A DNA stretch of 48,358 bases from an uncultured Prevotella sp. Lineage in GTDB: Bacteria > Bacteroidota > Bacteroidia > Bacteroidales > Bacteroidaceae. Shown one piece after another: positions 37,071 through 43,814 of this stretch (the stretch's first letter is position 1; each line of letters opens with the position of its first letter). Below the pieces are notes generated by a model. It worked only from the letters and a program-made list of their open reading frames with translations, searched no databases and had not been told where the DNA came from. Where the stretch lies: NCBI GenBank assembly GCA_905233165.1, contig CAJODL010000013.1, forward strand, positions 1 through 48,358, read 5' to 3'. The position numbers were made by a program, and so were the translations under genes.

Positions 37071-37216
37071 TCAAAGGTCTAAGGTCAAAGGTCAAAGGTC
37101 TAAGGTCAAAGGTCAAAGGTCTAAGGTCAAAAGTCAAAGGCTTAAACTTTTAAACTCCTTAAACTCTTAAACTTTTAAACTGACTATAAACTCTACACTC
37201 TAAACTCTAAACTAAG
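37071..37216 (+). repeat. Compound repeat array between the ABC-F and grpE genes
   Basis: AAAGGTCTAAGGTCAAAGGTC octamers (37074-37140), then CTTAAACTTTTAAACTCC-like units, then TGACTATAAACTCTACACTCTAAACT (37180-37215). The octamer AAAGGTC(A/T) also occurs, inverted, inside mutS2 (45858-45895). The array ends just before the sigma-54-like element. Confidence 0.9.
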
Positions 37217-37219
37217 AGT

Positions 37220-37235
37220 TGGCACACTTATTGTA
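37220..37235 (+). promoter_or_regulatory. Sigma-54-type promoter for grpE-dnaJ
   Basis: TTGGCACACTTATTGTA: TGGCAC at 37220-37225, 5 nt, TTGTA at 37231-37235. It equals the -24/-12 consensus TGGCAC-N5-TTGCW except for T instead of C in the -12 box. The spacing is exact, and the grpE ATG lies 37 nt further on. No CIRCE-type inverted repeat was found. Confidence 0.65.
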
Positions 37236-37272
37236 GTGGGATTAGTGCAAAACAGAAGGTAAAAAGTAAAAA

Positions 37273-37875
37273 ATGAGTACAGAAAACAAAGAAAATAAGG
37301 ATATAGAGTTAGAAGAGAAAGCAAGTGAAGTAGAAAACCCAGAGACAGCTGCTGAGGCATCTGAGAACCAAGAGTCTGCAGAGGCACAGGAATCATCTGA
37401 GGCAAAGGATGAGGAAAAGACCACTGAAGCTCCAAAGGAGCCATCTCTCGAAGAACAGATAGAAGAACTCAAGAAGCAGGCTCTCTATAAGCAGGCAGAA
37501 TTTGAGAACTTCCGCAAGCGCACCCTGAAGGAGAAGGCAGACCTTATACTTGCAGGTGGTGAAAAGACTATTACAGCTATTCTTCCAGTGCTCGACGACT
37601 TCGAACGTGCTATAGCAGACCAGAGTGATGACCCTGCAGCTATCAAGGAGGGTATGAAACTCATCTTCCAGAAGTTCCAAAAGACTCTTGAGTCACTTGG
37701 TGTGAAGAAGATTGAGACAGATGGTGTCGATTTCAATGTCGATTACCATGAGGCTATAGCACAGGTGCCAGGCATGGGTAAAGAAAAAGTAGGTAAAGTG
37801 ATTGATTGTGTTCAGACAGGCTATACTCTTAATGATAAGGTCATTCGTTTCGCAAAAGTAGCAGTAGGACAGTAA
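37273..37875 (+). CDS. grpE: Nucleotide exchange factor GrpE
   Basis: A 200-residue co-chaperone that speeds ADP release from DnaK. A long acidic/Glu-rich N-terminal coil (to about 60) precedes the GrpE core: [39 protein letters not shown] and the beta-wing [16 protein letters not shown] ending [16 protein letters not shown]. It is followed by dnaJ with a 1-nt gap, and dnaK is not in the window. The putative sigma-54 promoter suggests stress control other than the CIRCE/HrcA circuit. Confidence 0.95.
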   Translation: MSTENKENKDIELEEKASEVENPETAAEASENQESAEAQESSEAKDEEKTTEAPKEPSLEEQIEELKKQALYKQAEFENFRKRTLKEKADLILAGGEKTITAILPVLDDFERAIADQSDDPAAIKEGMKLIFQKFQKTLESLGVKKIETDGVDFNVDYHEAIAQVPGMGKEKVGKVIDCVQTGYTLNDKVIRFAKVAVGQ

Positions 37876-37876
37876 A

Positions 37877-39067
37877 ATGGCAAAGAGAGATTATTACGAG
37901 GTACTTGGCGTTGACAAGAATGCCAGTGCAGCAGATATAAAGAAGGCTTATCGAAAGATAGCCATTAAATACCATCCTGACCGTCAGGGTGACAAGAGCG
38001 ATGCTGAGAAGGCTGAGGCGGAAGAGAAGTTCAAGGAGGCAGCAGAGGCATATGCTGTGCTGTCCGATGATCAGAAGCGTCAGCAGTATGATCAGTTTGG
38101 CTTTAATGGTCCTGGTGGCTTTGGAGGCGGTGGCTTTGAAGGCTTTGGTGGTGGAGCTGGGTTCTCTATGGATGATATCTTCTCTATGTTCGGAGATATC
38201 TTTGGAGGACACTCTGGCTTCAGCAGTGGTTTCAGCAGCGGCGGATTCGGCGGTTTTGGTGGCGGACGCCAGCAGGTACATCGTGGCTCCGATTTGCGCC
38301 TGAAAGTACGCCTGAACCTTAAAGAGGTAGCTACTGGCGTCACAAAGAAGTTCAAGGTGCGTAAGGATGTTACTTGCTCCAGTTGTCATGGTAGTGGCGG
38401 TACAGGTGTTGAGACCTGTTCTACCTGTCACGGTTCCGGAATGGTCATCAAGCAGCAGCAGAGCATCTTTGGCATGATGCAGACACAGGGCGTTTGTCCT
38501 ACCTGTAATGGTGAAGGAAAAATCATCAAGAACAAGTGTCCTAAGTGTAATGGCGATGGTGTTGAGCATGGTGAAGAGATAGTAGAGATAAACATCCCTG
38601 CCGGCGTACAGGACGGCATGGTGGTCAATGCTCCTGGAAAGGGTAATGCAGGTCACAGAAATGGTGTGCCAGGCGATATAAAAGTGTTTATTGAGGAAGA
38701 GAAGAATGACACCTTTGTGCGAGACGGCAAAGACCTTATATATAACCTTGTCCTCGACTTCCCAACAGCAGCCCTTGGTGGTGATGTAGAGATACCTACT
38801 GTTGAGGGTGGTAAGCTGAAGATGAAGATAGAGCCTGGAACACAGCCTGGTAAGACTCTTCGCCTGCGTGGCAAGGGACTCCCTGCTGTTCAGGGGTATG
38901 GCTATGGCAATGGTGACATCCTTGTTAATATAAACGTCTTCGTGCCAAAGTCGTTGTCACGAGACGAGAAAAAAGCCCTTGAGAACCTTCGTGGTTCAGA
39001 AAACTTCAAGTGCGACAAGGATACGAAGAGCAACTTCTTCGACAAACTCCGCTCGTACTTTGGGTAA
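37877..39067 (+). CDS. dnaJ: Chaperone protein DnaJ
   Basis: A 396-residue type I Hsp40. The J domain (residues 1-70, [21 protein letters not shown]) stimulates DnaK ATPase, a long Gly/Phe region follows ([13 protein letters not shown], about 80-140), then a zinc domain with four CxxCxGxG units ([32 protein letters not shown]) and the substrate-binding C-terminal domains. It sits one base after grpE, so the two are co-transcribed. Confidence 0.97.
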   Translation: MAKRDYYEVLGVDKNASAADIKKAYRKIAIKYHPDRQGDKSDAEKAEAEEKFKEAAEAYAVLSDDQKRQQYDQFGFNGPGGFGGGGFEGFGGGAGFSMDDIFSMFGDIFGGHSGFSSGFSSGGFGGFGGGRQQVHRGSDLRLKVRLNLKEVATGVTKKFKVRKDVTCSSCHGSGGTGVETCSTCHGSGMVIKQQQSIFGMMQTQGVCPTCNGEGKIIKNKCPKCNGDGVEHGEEIVEINIPAGVQDGMVVNAPGKGNAGHRNGVPGDIKVFIEEEKNDTFVRDGKDLIYNLVLDFPTAALGGDVEIPTVEGGKLKMKIEPGTQPGKTLRLRGKGLPAVQGYGYGNGDILVNINVFVPKSLSRDEKKALENLRGSENFKCDKDTKSNFFDKLRSYFG

Positions 39068-39131
39068 TTGATAATTGATAATTGACAATTGACAATTGAC
39101 AATTGATAATTATGCATTATGAATTATGAAT
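39066..39131 (+). repeat. AATTGATAATTGACAATTG nonamer array into folC
   Basis: AATTGATAATTGATAATTGACAATTGACAATTG (9-nt units) followed by ATAATTATGCATTATGAATTATG. The ATG at 39119 used for folC, and its first codons (MNYEL), lie within the last repeat units. Similar nonamers occur at 19783-19800 and, inverted, 45396-45420. Confidence 0.9.
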
Positions 39132-40363
39132 TGACACTCCAATATCTCTATACTGCAGCTCCTGCCTTTGAAAAGGTGGGAGCTGGTGCTTATAAGGAAG
39201 GCCTTAGCAACACCCTCGCCCTCGACGAACACTTCGGACACCCACATACAAAGTTTAAAACCATTCATGTGGCTGGCACCAATGGCAAGGGAAGCACCTC
39301 ACACACCCTTGCTGCATATTTGCAACTATGCGGATATAAGGTAGGACTATATACCTCGCCGCATCTGGTGGATTTCAATGAGCGCATCCGTGTCAATGGG
39401 CAGCCTGTTCCTCATCAGTATGTCATAGACTTTGTAGAGCAAGAGAGACCTTTCTTTGAACCCCTTCAGCCATCCTTCTTTGAACTCACTACTGCGATGG
39501 CATTCAAATACTTTGCAGAGCAACATGTCGATATTGCTGTCATCGAGGTAGGACTGGGCGGACGCCTTGACTGCACCAATATCATCACACCATTGTTGTC
39601 TGTCATCACCAATATCTCTTTCGACCATACAGGCTTTCTTGGAGATACCCTGGCAAAGATAGCAGGCGAGAAGGCTGGTATTATAAAGCCCGGTGTTCCT
39701 GTTGTAGTGGGAGAGACAACTCCTGAGACACGTCCTGTTTTTGAAGGTAAGGCAGCAGAAGTTCAAGCCCCCATATTCTTTGCAGAGGAAAATCCTCTTG
39801 TCACCCCGTCACTCCTTGAAGACTTCGTGTTGAAGGGTACTTGCCAGACAAAGAATCTCAATACCATACTGAATGCTATCAGGGTGTTGTCAGACCATTG
39901 TGGGCTAGGGGAAAGTCCCAAGACTGTTTCTGCTGCCCTTCGTTCTGTTGTCAGTCTCACAGGCCTTCGAGGTCGCTGGGAGGTTATTCAGCAGCAGCCT
40001 TTGGTTGTCTGCGATACAGGGCATAATCTCGCAGCCTGGGAATATCTGGCAGAAGGTATCAGAACGACAGCAGAACGTTGTGGAGGAAGGTTACATATCG
40101 TCTTTGGTATGGTGGACGATAAGGATGTCAACGCCGTATTAGACCTCTTGCCCAAGGATGCTACATACTATTTTACCCAAGCTGACACCCATCGTGCCAT
40201 TCCGTCAGAGAAGCTTCTGTCTTTGGCACAGTCTCGAAATCTTCATGGTGAGTCATACCCTGATGTGAAGTCCGCCTATGCTGCAGCAATAGGTAATGCC
40301 AATGCTTCTGATTTTGTCTATGTCGGAGGTTCCAGCTACGTCGTCGCTGACTTCCTCAGCTGA
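39119..40363 (+). CDS. folC: Bifunctional folylpolyglutamate / dihydrofolate synthase
   Basis: A 414-residue Mur-ligase-related enzyme adding glutamate to dihydropteroate and folates. Motifs: FKTIHVAGTNGKGSTSH (ATP loop), LYTSPHLVDFNERIRVNG, VIEVGLGGRLDCTNI, TNISFDHTGFLG, and VVCDTGHNLAAW. The ATP loop and the central and C-terminal domains are complete. The start ATG lies in a repeat array (39109-39131); a second in-frame ATG at 39125 is not available, but other starts a few codons downstream are. The true N-terminus is therefore uncertain by a few residues. Confidence 0.94.
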   Translation: MNYELTLQYLYTAAPAFEKVGAGAYKEGLSNTLALDEHFGHPHTKFKTIHVAGTNGKGSTSHTLAAYLQLCGYKVGLYTSPHLVDFNERIRVNGQPVPHQYVIDFVEQERPFFEPLQPSFFELTTAMAFKYFAEQHVDIAVIEVGLGGRLDCTNIITPLLSVITNISFDHTGFLGDTLAKIAGEKAGIIKPGVPVVVGETTPETRPVFEGKAAEVQAPIFFAEENPLVTPSLLEDFVLKGTCQTKNLNTILNAIRVLSDHCGLGESPKTVSAALRSVVSLTGLRGRWEVIQQQPLVVCDTGHNLAAWEYLAEGIRTTAERCGGRLHIVFGMVDDKDVNAVLDLLPKDATYYFTQADTHRAIPSEKLLSLAQSRNLHGESYPDVKSAYAAAIGNANASDFVYVGGSSYVVADFLS

Positions 40364-40490
40364 GATTTCATCCCCTCCGCTTCATTAGTTGTATCAATAA
40401 GTAAAGATCGCTTTTTTATTTTGTCGGCGGACAAAATTTTGTGCGTCGGCCGATGTGCACGATTTTCGCCGCCTGGTACAAATTTTTTGC

Positions 40491-40556
40491 TACCATTAAT
40501 GTTCGCAATTGTTACCATTAATGCTCGCAATTGTTACCCTTAATGTTTGCAATTTT
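40491..40556 (-). repeat. 22-nt direct repeat, three copies
   Basis: TACCATTAATGTTCGCAATTGT at 40491-40512, TACCATTAATGCTCGCAATTGT at 40513-40534, TACCCTTAATGTTTGCAATTTT at 40535-40556, head to tail without spacers. It lies downstream of a minus-strand promoter (40577-40607). Confidence 0.92.
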
Positions 40557-40576
40557 TTCTCTTAAGTTTTACATTG

Positions 40577-40607
40577 CAAAAGTACAAAAAAATCACCACT
40601 TTCGCAA
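40577..40607 (-). promoter_or_regulatory. Orphan minus-strand promoter
   Basis: Minus strand TTG at 40607-40605, exactly 20 nt, TACTTTTG at 40584-40577. It would drive a transcript leftwards across the three 22-nt repeats, a TTTTGTC/GACAAAA hairpin at 40421-40438 region and antisense to the end of folC. A short minus-strand frame (about 60 codons, 40336-40530) lies there, but it has no recognisable features. No gene is established. Confidence 0.55.
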
Positions 40608-40662
40608 GGCTTTTTCGATTTCATTTTCGATTTATTTTTCTGTTAACATTTGACATATTAGG

Positions 40663-40694
40663 CGCGTCACCGCGTCGCCGCGTCACCGCGTCAT
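40663..40694. repeat. CGCGTCAC octamer array, left arm
   Basis: Four tandem octamers CGCGTCAC, CGCGTCGC, CGCGTCAC, CGCGTCAT. This GC-rich array stands in very AT-rich DNA and faces an inverted array at 40849-40872. Confidence 0.92.
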
Positions 40695-40741
40695 TTGTAA
40701 AAGTCAAAATGTAGCCTGACGCACCAAATATGTCTATATTG

Positions 40742-40770
40742 AATTATTATATATATTATATATAATAATT
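40742..40770. repeat. Perfect AT palindrome
   Basis: AATTATTATATATA, one centre base, TATATATAATAATT: 14 bp arms with no mismatch, placed between the inverted octamer arrays. Confidence 0.92.
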
Positions 40771-40848
40771 TTAAATAAGATATTTTGATGCTCCTAATGC
40801 TTGCTAATCTCTCCCTTCGACAGAGTGCTGTTAATATGAAAAACAGAA

Positions 40849-40872
40849 ATGACGCGGCGACGCGCCGACGCG
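40849..40872. repeat. Inverted octamer array, right arm
   Basis: ATGACGCG, GCGACGCG, CCGACGCG: the reverse complement of the octamer CGCGTCAT/CGCGTCGC/CGCGTCGG seen at 40663-40694. Confidence 0.9.
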
Positions 40873-40913
40873 GCTGTGAGAAAACATTTTTTGGAAATAA
40901 ATTACGATTTTCT

Positions 40914-40944
40914 TTGTTATATTGGAAGTTTTTTTGTAACTTTG
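40914..40944 (+). promoter_or_regulatory. Promoter of the restriction-methylase remnant
   Basis: TTG at 40914-40916, 20 nt, TAACTTTG at 40937-40944, 56 nt before the remnant's ATG. Confidence 0.75.
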
Positions 40945-41000
40945 CAGAATGGAAGTTATCTACTAATCATTAATAAACAAGGAATATATAAGACACTATA

Positions 41001-41165
41001 ATGAAGACAGAGAAACAAATGGCTATGGCGGATGCTGAATTTGCAGAGCGATGGAAAAATCGAGGATATGAAAGAGGAGAGTCGCAGCCTTTTTGGATAG
41101 ACCTGCTATCTAATGTTTTTGGAATTGAGACTCCATATTTTTCATACCTTTGCCGCAGGATTTGA
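41001..41165 (+). pseudogene. Truncated 5' remnant of a type IIG (MmeI-like) restriction-methyltransferase
   Basis: A 54-codon frame whose first 43 codons read like the N-terminus of large type IIG/class I DNA methyltransferases: AEFAERWKNRGYERGESQPFW-IDLLSNVFGIETP. In intact enzymes this runs on for some 900 residues or more; here it breaks after about codon 45 and the last codons (YFSYLCRRI) come from unrelated sequence containing the next gene's promoter (TACCTTTG at 41145-41152). It has its own promoter, so a short peptide may still be made. The family call rests on the RWK-RGYE-GESQPFW-DLL pattern from memory. Confidence 0.62.
41145..41152 (+). promoter_or_regulatory. Promoter -7 box of the WG-repeat gene
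   Basis: TACCTTTG at 41145-41152, 37 nt before the ATG at 41189. The -33 element is unclear because the sequence upstream belongs to the broken methylase. Confidence 0.55.
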
Positions 41166-41188
41166 AGAATAACTAAAAACCATAGATT

Positions 41189-41992
41189 ATGAAAAAAAGT
41201 ATCTTTTCTTTAGTTATGGCACTTGTATGTTCAAGTTCCATAGTAACTGCACAATTGCGCAATAAAATTGTTGCGGATGATGGATTTGTATTTTTTTCAG
41301 TAGTTGGACCTGGTGGTTTCGGGGCTGAATCCGTTTCTGGACGAGTCATTATCCCTCCAAAGTACGGAATGGCAGCTTATATTCCCAGTCCAGCAGGAGG
41401 TTGGTTCTACGTATATACACATAGTGGCAAGCCCAAAGCTGTATTTTCTAAAACGGGACAAAGTATCATACCTCTTTCACGCGGTTATGATGATGTAGCA
41501 GTAATGGACGAAGGATGGATATCTGTTAAAAAAAATGATAAGTACGGAGCATGCGACATGTCTGGGAGAGAGTTTCTACCACCTATATACAATAGTCTTC
41601 TATATGATGAAGAAACGGGATTTCAGGCAAAGGATGATGACGGACGCTATAGAGATATAAACGCATGGATTCCAGGTAGGGAGCCAAAACGTGAGGATGT
41701 TGTAACGACTCAAGATAATAATGGTGTGATGCCCGTCTTTGATGGAGGTGATAATTCTTTATACAACAATAGTAGCAGTTCTTCAACAACAAATAATCAG
41801 AAGCAACGCAAGACATGTACGCGCTGTCGTGGAGAAAAGCGAGTAGTGTACGAAAAGAGCGTAAATGCAGGATATGGCTTGGATATGAAAATGACCACTT
41901 GTCCCGAATGTGGTAAGTCATACGATAAAACAGGTTTGGTACATAGACATGAGACTTGCACATCTTGTCGCGGCTTAGGGTATTATGAATAA
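41189..41992 (+). CDS. Exported WG-repeat-like protein with DnaJ-type Cys motifs
   Basis: A 267-residue protein with a signal peptide (MKKSIFSLVMALVCSSSIVTAQ). Residues 45-150 look like WG-type repeats (GRVIIPPKYGMAAYIP, GQSIIPLSRGYDDVAVMDEGWISVKK, GREFLPPIYNSL). A Ser/Asn-rich linker (about 188-205) leads to a C-terminal zinc-finger-like segment with CTRCRGEKRV, CPECGKSY and CTSCRGLGYYE, resembling half of a DnaJ zinc domain. Zinc fingers of this kind are unusual on exported proteins. No family function is known. It stands alone next to the methylase remnant. Confidence 0.7.
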   Translation: MKKSIFSLVMALVCSSSIVTAQLRNKIVADDGFVFFSVVGPGGFGAESVSGRVIIPPKYGMAAYIPSPAGGWFYVYTHSGKPKAVFSKTGQSIIPLSRGYDDVAVMDEGWISVKKNDKYGACDMSGREFLPPIYNSLLYDEETGFQAKDDDGRYRDINAWIPGREPKREDVVTTQDNNGVMPVFDGGDNSLYNNSSSSSTTNNQKQRKTCTRCRGEKRVVYEKSVNAGYGLDMKMTTCPECGKSYDKTGLVHRHETCTSCRGLGYYE

Positions 41993-42034
41993 ATGCTACA
42001 GGGACAGCTACCTGACATATTGAGGTTATAGGCT

Positions 42035-42117
42035 TTTTTAATTCATAATTTATAATGCACAATGCATAATTGTTACATTTGACCTTAGACATTAGGGGTT
42101 ATAGGTTATAGGCTATG
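42035..42117. repeat. Mixed short repeat array
   Basis: TTAATTCATAATTTATAATGCACAATGCATAATTG (inverted copy of the AATTATG-type cassette) followed by GGGGTTATAGGTTATAGGCTATGG. It lies downstream of the WG-repeat gene. Confidence 0.85.
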
Positions 42118-42145
42118 GACGGTTAGCGGTAAACGTGAAATGTGA

Positions 42146-42228
42146 ATGCACCCAAAGCGACCAGTGATGACATGCAAGAGTAACCCCTGTGGGAAGGCAT
42201 AGTAAGAACAGGGAGAACTTGGGTGTAT
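42146..42228 (+). ncRNA. Candidate structured RNA element
   Basis: ATGCACCCAA (42146-42155) pairs over 10 bp with TTGGGTGTAT (42219-42228), one G-U. Inside, CCCTGT (42185-42190) pairs with ACAGGG (42208-42213). The loop GTGGGAAGGCATAGTAAGA and the 5' part CAGTGATGACATGCAAGAGTAACC are purine-rich and could form more contacts. It is bracketed by GTGAAATGTGAA repeats (42135 and 42251). It resembles no RNA class I can name with confidence; a group II intron fragment is one possibility. The strand is a guess. Confidence 0.4.
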
Positions 42229-42334
42229 CGACAAAGTCAAAGGTACAATGTGTGAAATGTGAAAGGTGAAAGTTTCAGGGGTTTAAGAACTGTATAAAAT
42301 GTATTTTTGCGCGTCAAATAGGCTTTGAAGAGTT

Positions 42335-42388
42335 AAATTGCACTCAAATAGTGCAATTTTTCCAGAAATAATGCACTGCTTTAGTGCA
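42335..42388. terminator. Twin hairpins beyond sstT
   Basis: AAATTGCACT-CAAAT-AGTGCAATTT (42335-42359, 10-bp stem) and TGCACT-GCTTT-AGTGCA (42372-42388, 6-bp stem). Both share the GCACT/AGTGC stem with 5-nt loops. They lie 40-95 nt beyond the sstT stop and can terminate it; the first is followed by T's on the plus strand as well. Confidence 0.7.
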
Positions 42389-42428
42389 ATTCTGTTCCAT
42401 AATGAGTTTTAGTATTTTTTTTCGTACC

Positions 42429-43658
42429 TTAGCCCCTTGCCCCTTGGCTTTTCTTCCTGTCATAATACTCTGCTGTGGCGGTAAAGAAGACGTCACCGCT
42501 GGAGTTGAGGGCTGTCTCGACACTATCCTGTATCACACCGATGATGAAGCCAACAGCGACGGCCTGCATGGCAATGTCATTGCCAATGCCAATGAAGGAA
42601 CATGCCATCGGAATGAGCAGCAAAGAACCACCAGCAACACCAGAGGCTCCACAGGCGCCAAAAGTAGCTATGATGCAGAGAAGAACAGCAGCGGAGAAGC
42701 TGACCTCGATGCCTAATGTATTGGCGACGGCAAGGGTCATTACTGTTATGGTGACAGCAGCACCATCCATATTGATGGTGGCACCAAGCGGAATGCTGAC
42801 AGAATAAAAGTCTTCATCGAGATTAAGCTTTCGACAGAGTTGCATATTTATAGGGATATTGGCTGCTGAAGATCGTGTGATTAAGGCATTCAGACCGCTA
42901 TCCTTCAGACAGGTGAAGAGTAGGGGATAAGGATTCTTCCTGATTACGAGGAAGGACAGCAGGGGGATGAAGATAAGGGTATTGGTAAGCATGCAACCGA
43001 CAAGCAACAATACCAGATTGCCATAGGTAGAGAAGATGCTCAGACCGCCTTCGGAAACAGATGTGAACACCAAACCCAATATGCCGAAGGGTGCAAACTG
43101 TATGACCCATTGCACAACCTTTGAGGTGGCCTGTGCAAGGTCGCTCACCACGTCGATGGTCTGCTGGCTGGCACATTTCTTTAGTGCCAAGCCGACAAAG
43201 ATAGCCCAGAAAAGGATGCCGATATAGTTGGCGGAGGTGATGGACATCAGAGGGTTGGAAACCATATTGGTGATCAGATTGGAGAAGATGTCATCTAAGT
43301 CTTCTGGGGCATTGGTATGAACAGCATTCTCCAAACGTAATGTGACGGGGAAGAGAAAACTGCATGCTGCAGCACATATGGCAGCAATAAAGGTGCTGGC
43401 CATATAGCACGCAATGAGCACCCGAAAACGTTGTCCCAAGCCACCATTGGCTTTCGCAATGCTGGAGGCCACAAGTATTGCCACCAGAATAGGGGCGATG
43501 GCCTTAAGGGCGCTGACAAACAGTTCACCCAAAATAGAGATGCCCTTCCATTCAGGAACTAAAATACCCAAGACGGCACCAAAAACAAGACCCACACAAA
43601 TTTTGATTACCAGGCTCGTCTCACTCCAATGTTTAAAAAGTCGTATAAAAGTTCTCAT
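42429..43658 (-). CDS. sstT: Sodium:serine/threonine symporter
   Basis: A 409-residue dicarboxylate/amino-acid:cation symporter family protein with about eight membrane helices and two re-entrant loops. Distinctive parts: SLVIKICVGLVFGAVLGIL near the N-terminus, LITRSSAANIPINMQLC (HP1 loop, SSAANIP), SIPLGATINMDGAAVTIT (NMDG motif of TM7) and ACGASGVAGGSLLLIP (HP2). These match SstT, importing serine and threonine with Na+. The start is set at MRTFIRLFKHWSE since the upstream Met lies in the promoter region. Confidence 0.92.
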   Translation of the reverse strand: MRTFIRLFKHWSETSLVIKICVGLVFGAVLGILVPEWKGISILGELFVSALKAIAPILVAILVASSIAKANGGLGQRFRVLIACYMASTFIAAICAAACSFLFPVTLRLENAVHTNAPEDLDDIFSNLITNMVSNPLMSITSANYIGILFWAIFVGLALKKCASQQTIDVVSDLAQATSKVVQWVIQFAPFGILGLVFTSVSEGGLSIFSTYGNLVLLLVGCMLTNTLIFIPLLSFLVIRKNPYPLLFTCLKDSGLNALITRSSAANIPINMQLCRKLNLDEDFYSVSIPLGATINMDGAAVTITVMTLAVANTLGIEVSFSAAVLLCIIATFGACGASGVAGGSLLLIPMACSFIGIGNDIAMQAVAVGFIIGVIQDSVETALNSSGDVFFTATAEYYDRKKSQGARG

Positions 43659-43712
43659 TTCTTCGTAGGTTTTAATACTATACTGTAAATATAGAATATC
43701 GGAATTTGGCTG

Positions 43713-43743
43713 CAAAGGTACAACAAAAGCGTGAAACAGACAA
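43713..43743 (-). promoter_or_regulatory. Promoter of sstT
   Basis: Minus strand TTG at 43743-43741, 20 nt, TACCTTTG at 43720-43713. Confidence 0.8.
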
Positions 43744-43783
43744 ATAAATAATTATTATTCTTTCATGTCTCATGTTTTTTTCG

Positions 43784-43791
43784 TACCTTTG
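43784..43791 (+). promoter_or_regulatory. Promoter -7 box of the dockerin-CotH gene
   Basis: TACCTTTG at 43784-43791, 24 nt before the ATG at 43815. The -33 position shows TTT rather than TTG. It is divergent from the sstT promoter. Confidence 0.65.
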
Positions 43792-43814
43792 CGGGCAGTT
43801 TTAGCACATATTAA

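Noticed and set aside
37200..37272. CIRCE element for HrcA control of grpE-dnaJ
   Set aside because: No TTAGCACTC-N9-GAGTGCTAA inverted repeat is present; the GGCAC match belongs to the sigma-54-like element.
40336..40530. Short minus-strand protein gene downstream of the orphan promoter
   Set aside because: It begins within the 22-nt repeats, ends inside folC and shows no recognisable features; kept only as part of the promoter finding.
40491..40556. CRISPR array
   Set aside because: The three 22-nt units are contiguous with no spacers, and no cas gene is in the window.
40785..40973. 62-codon plus-strand frame across the octamer array
   Set aside because: Its middle is the GC octamer repeat and its end overlaps the promoter of the methylase remnant.
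42146..42228. Group II intron fragment
   Set aside because: The purine-rich loops look suggestive, but no domain V, intron boundary or reverse transcriptase could be identified, so it is listed only as a structured candidate.
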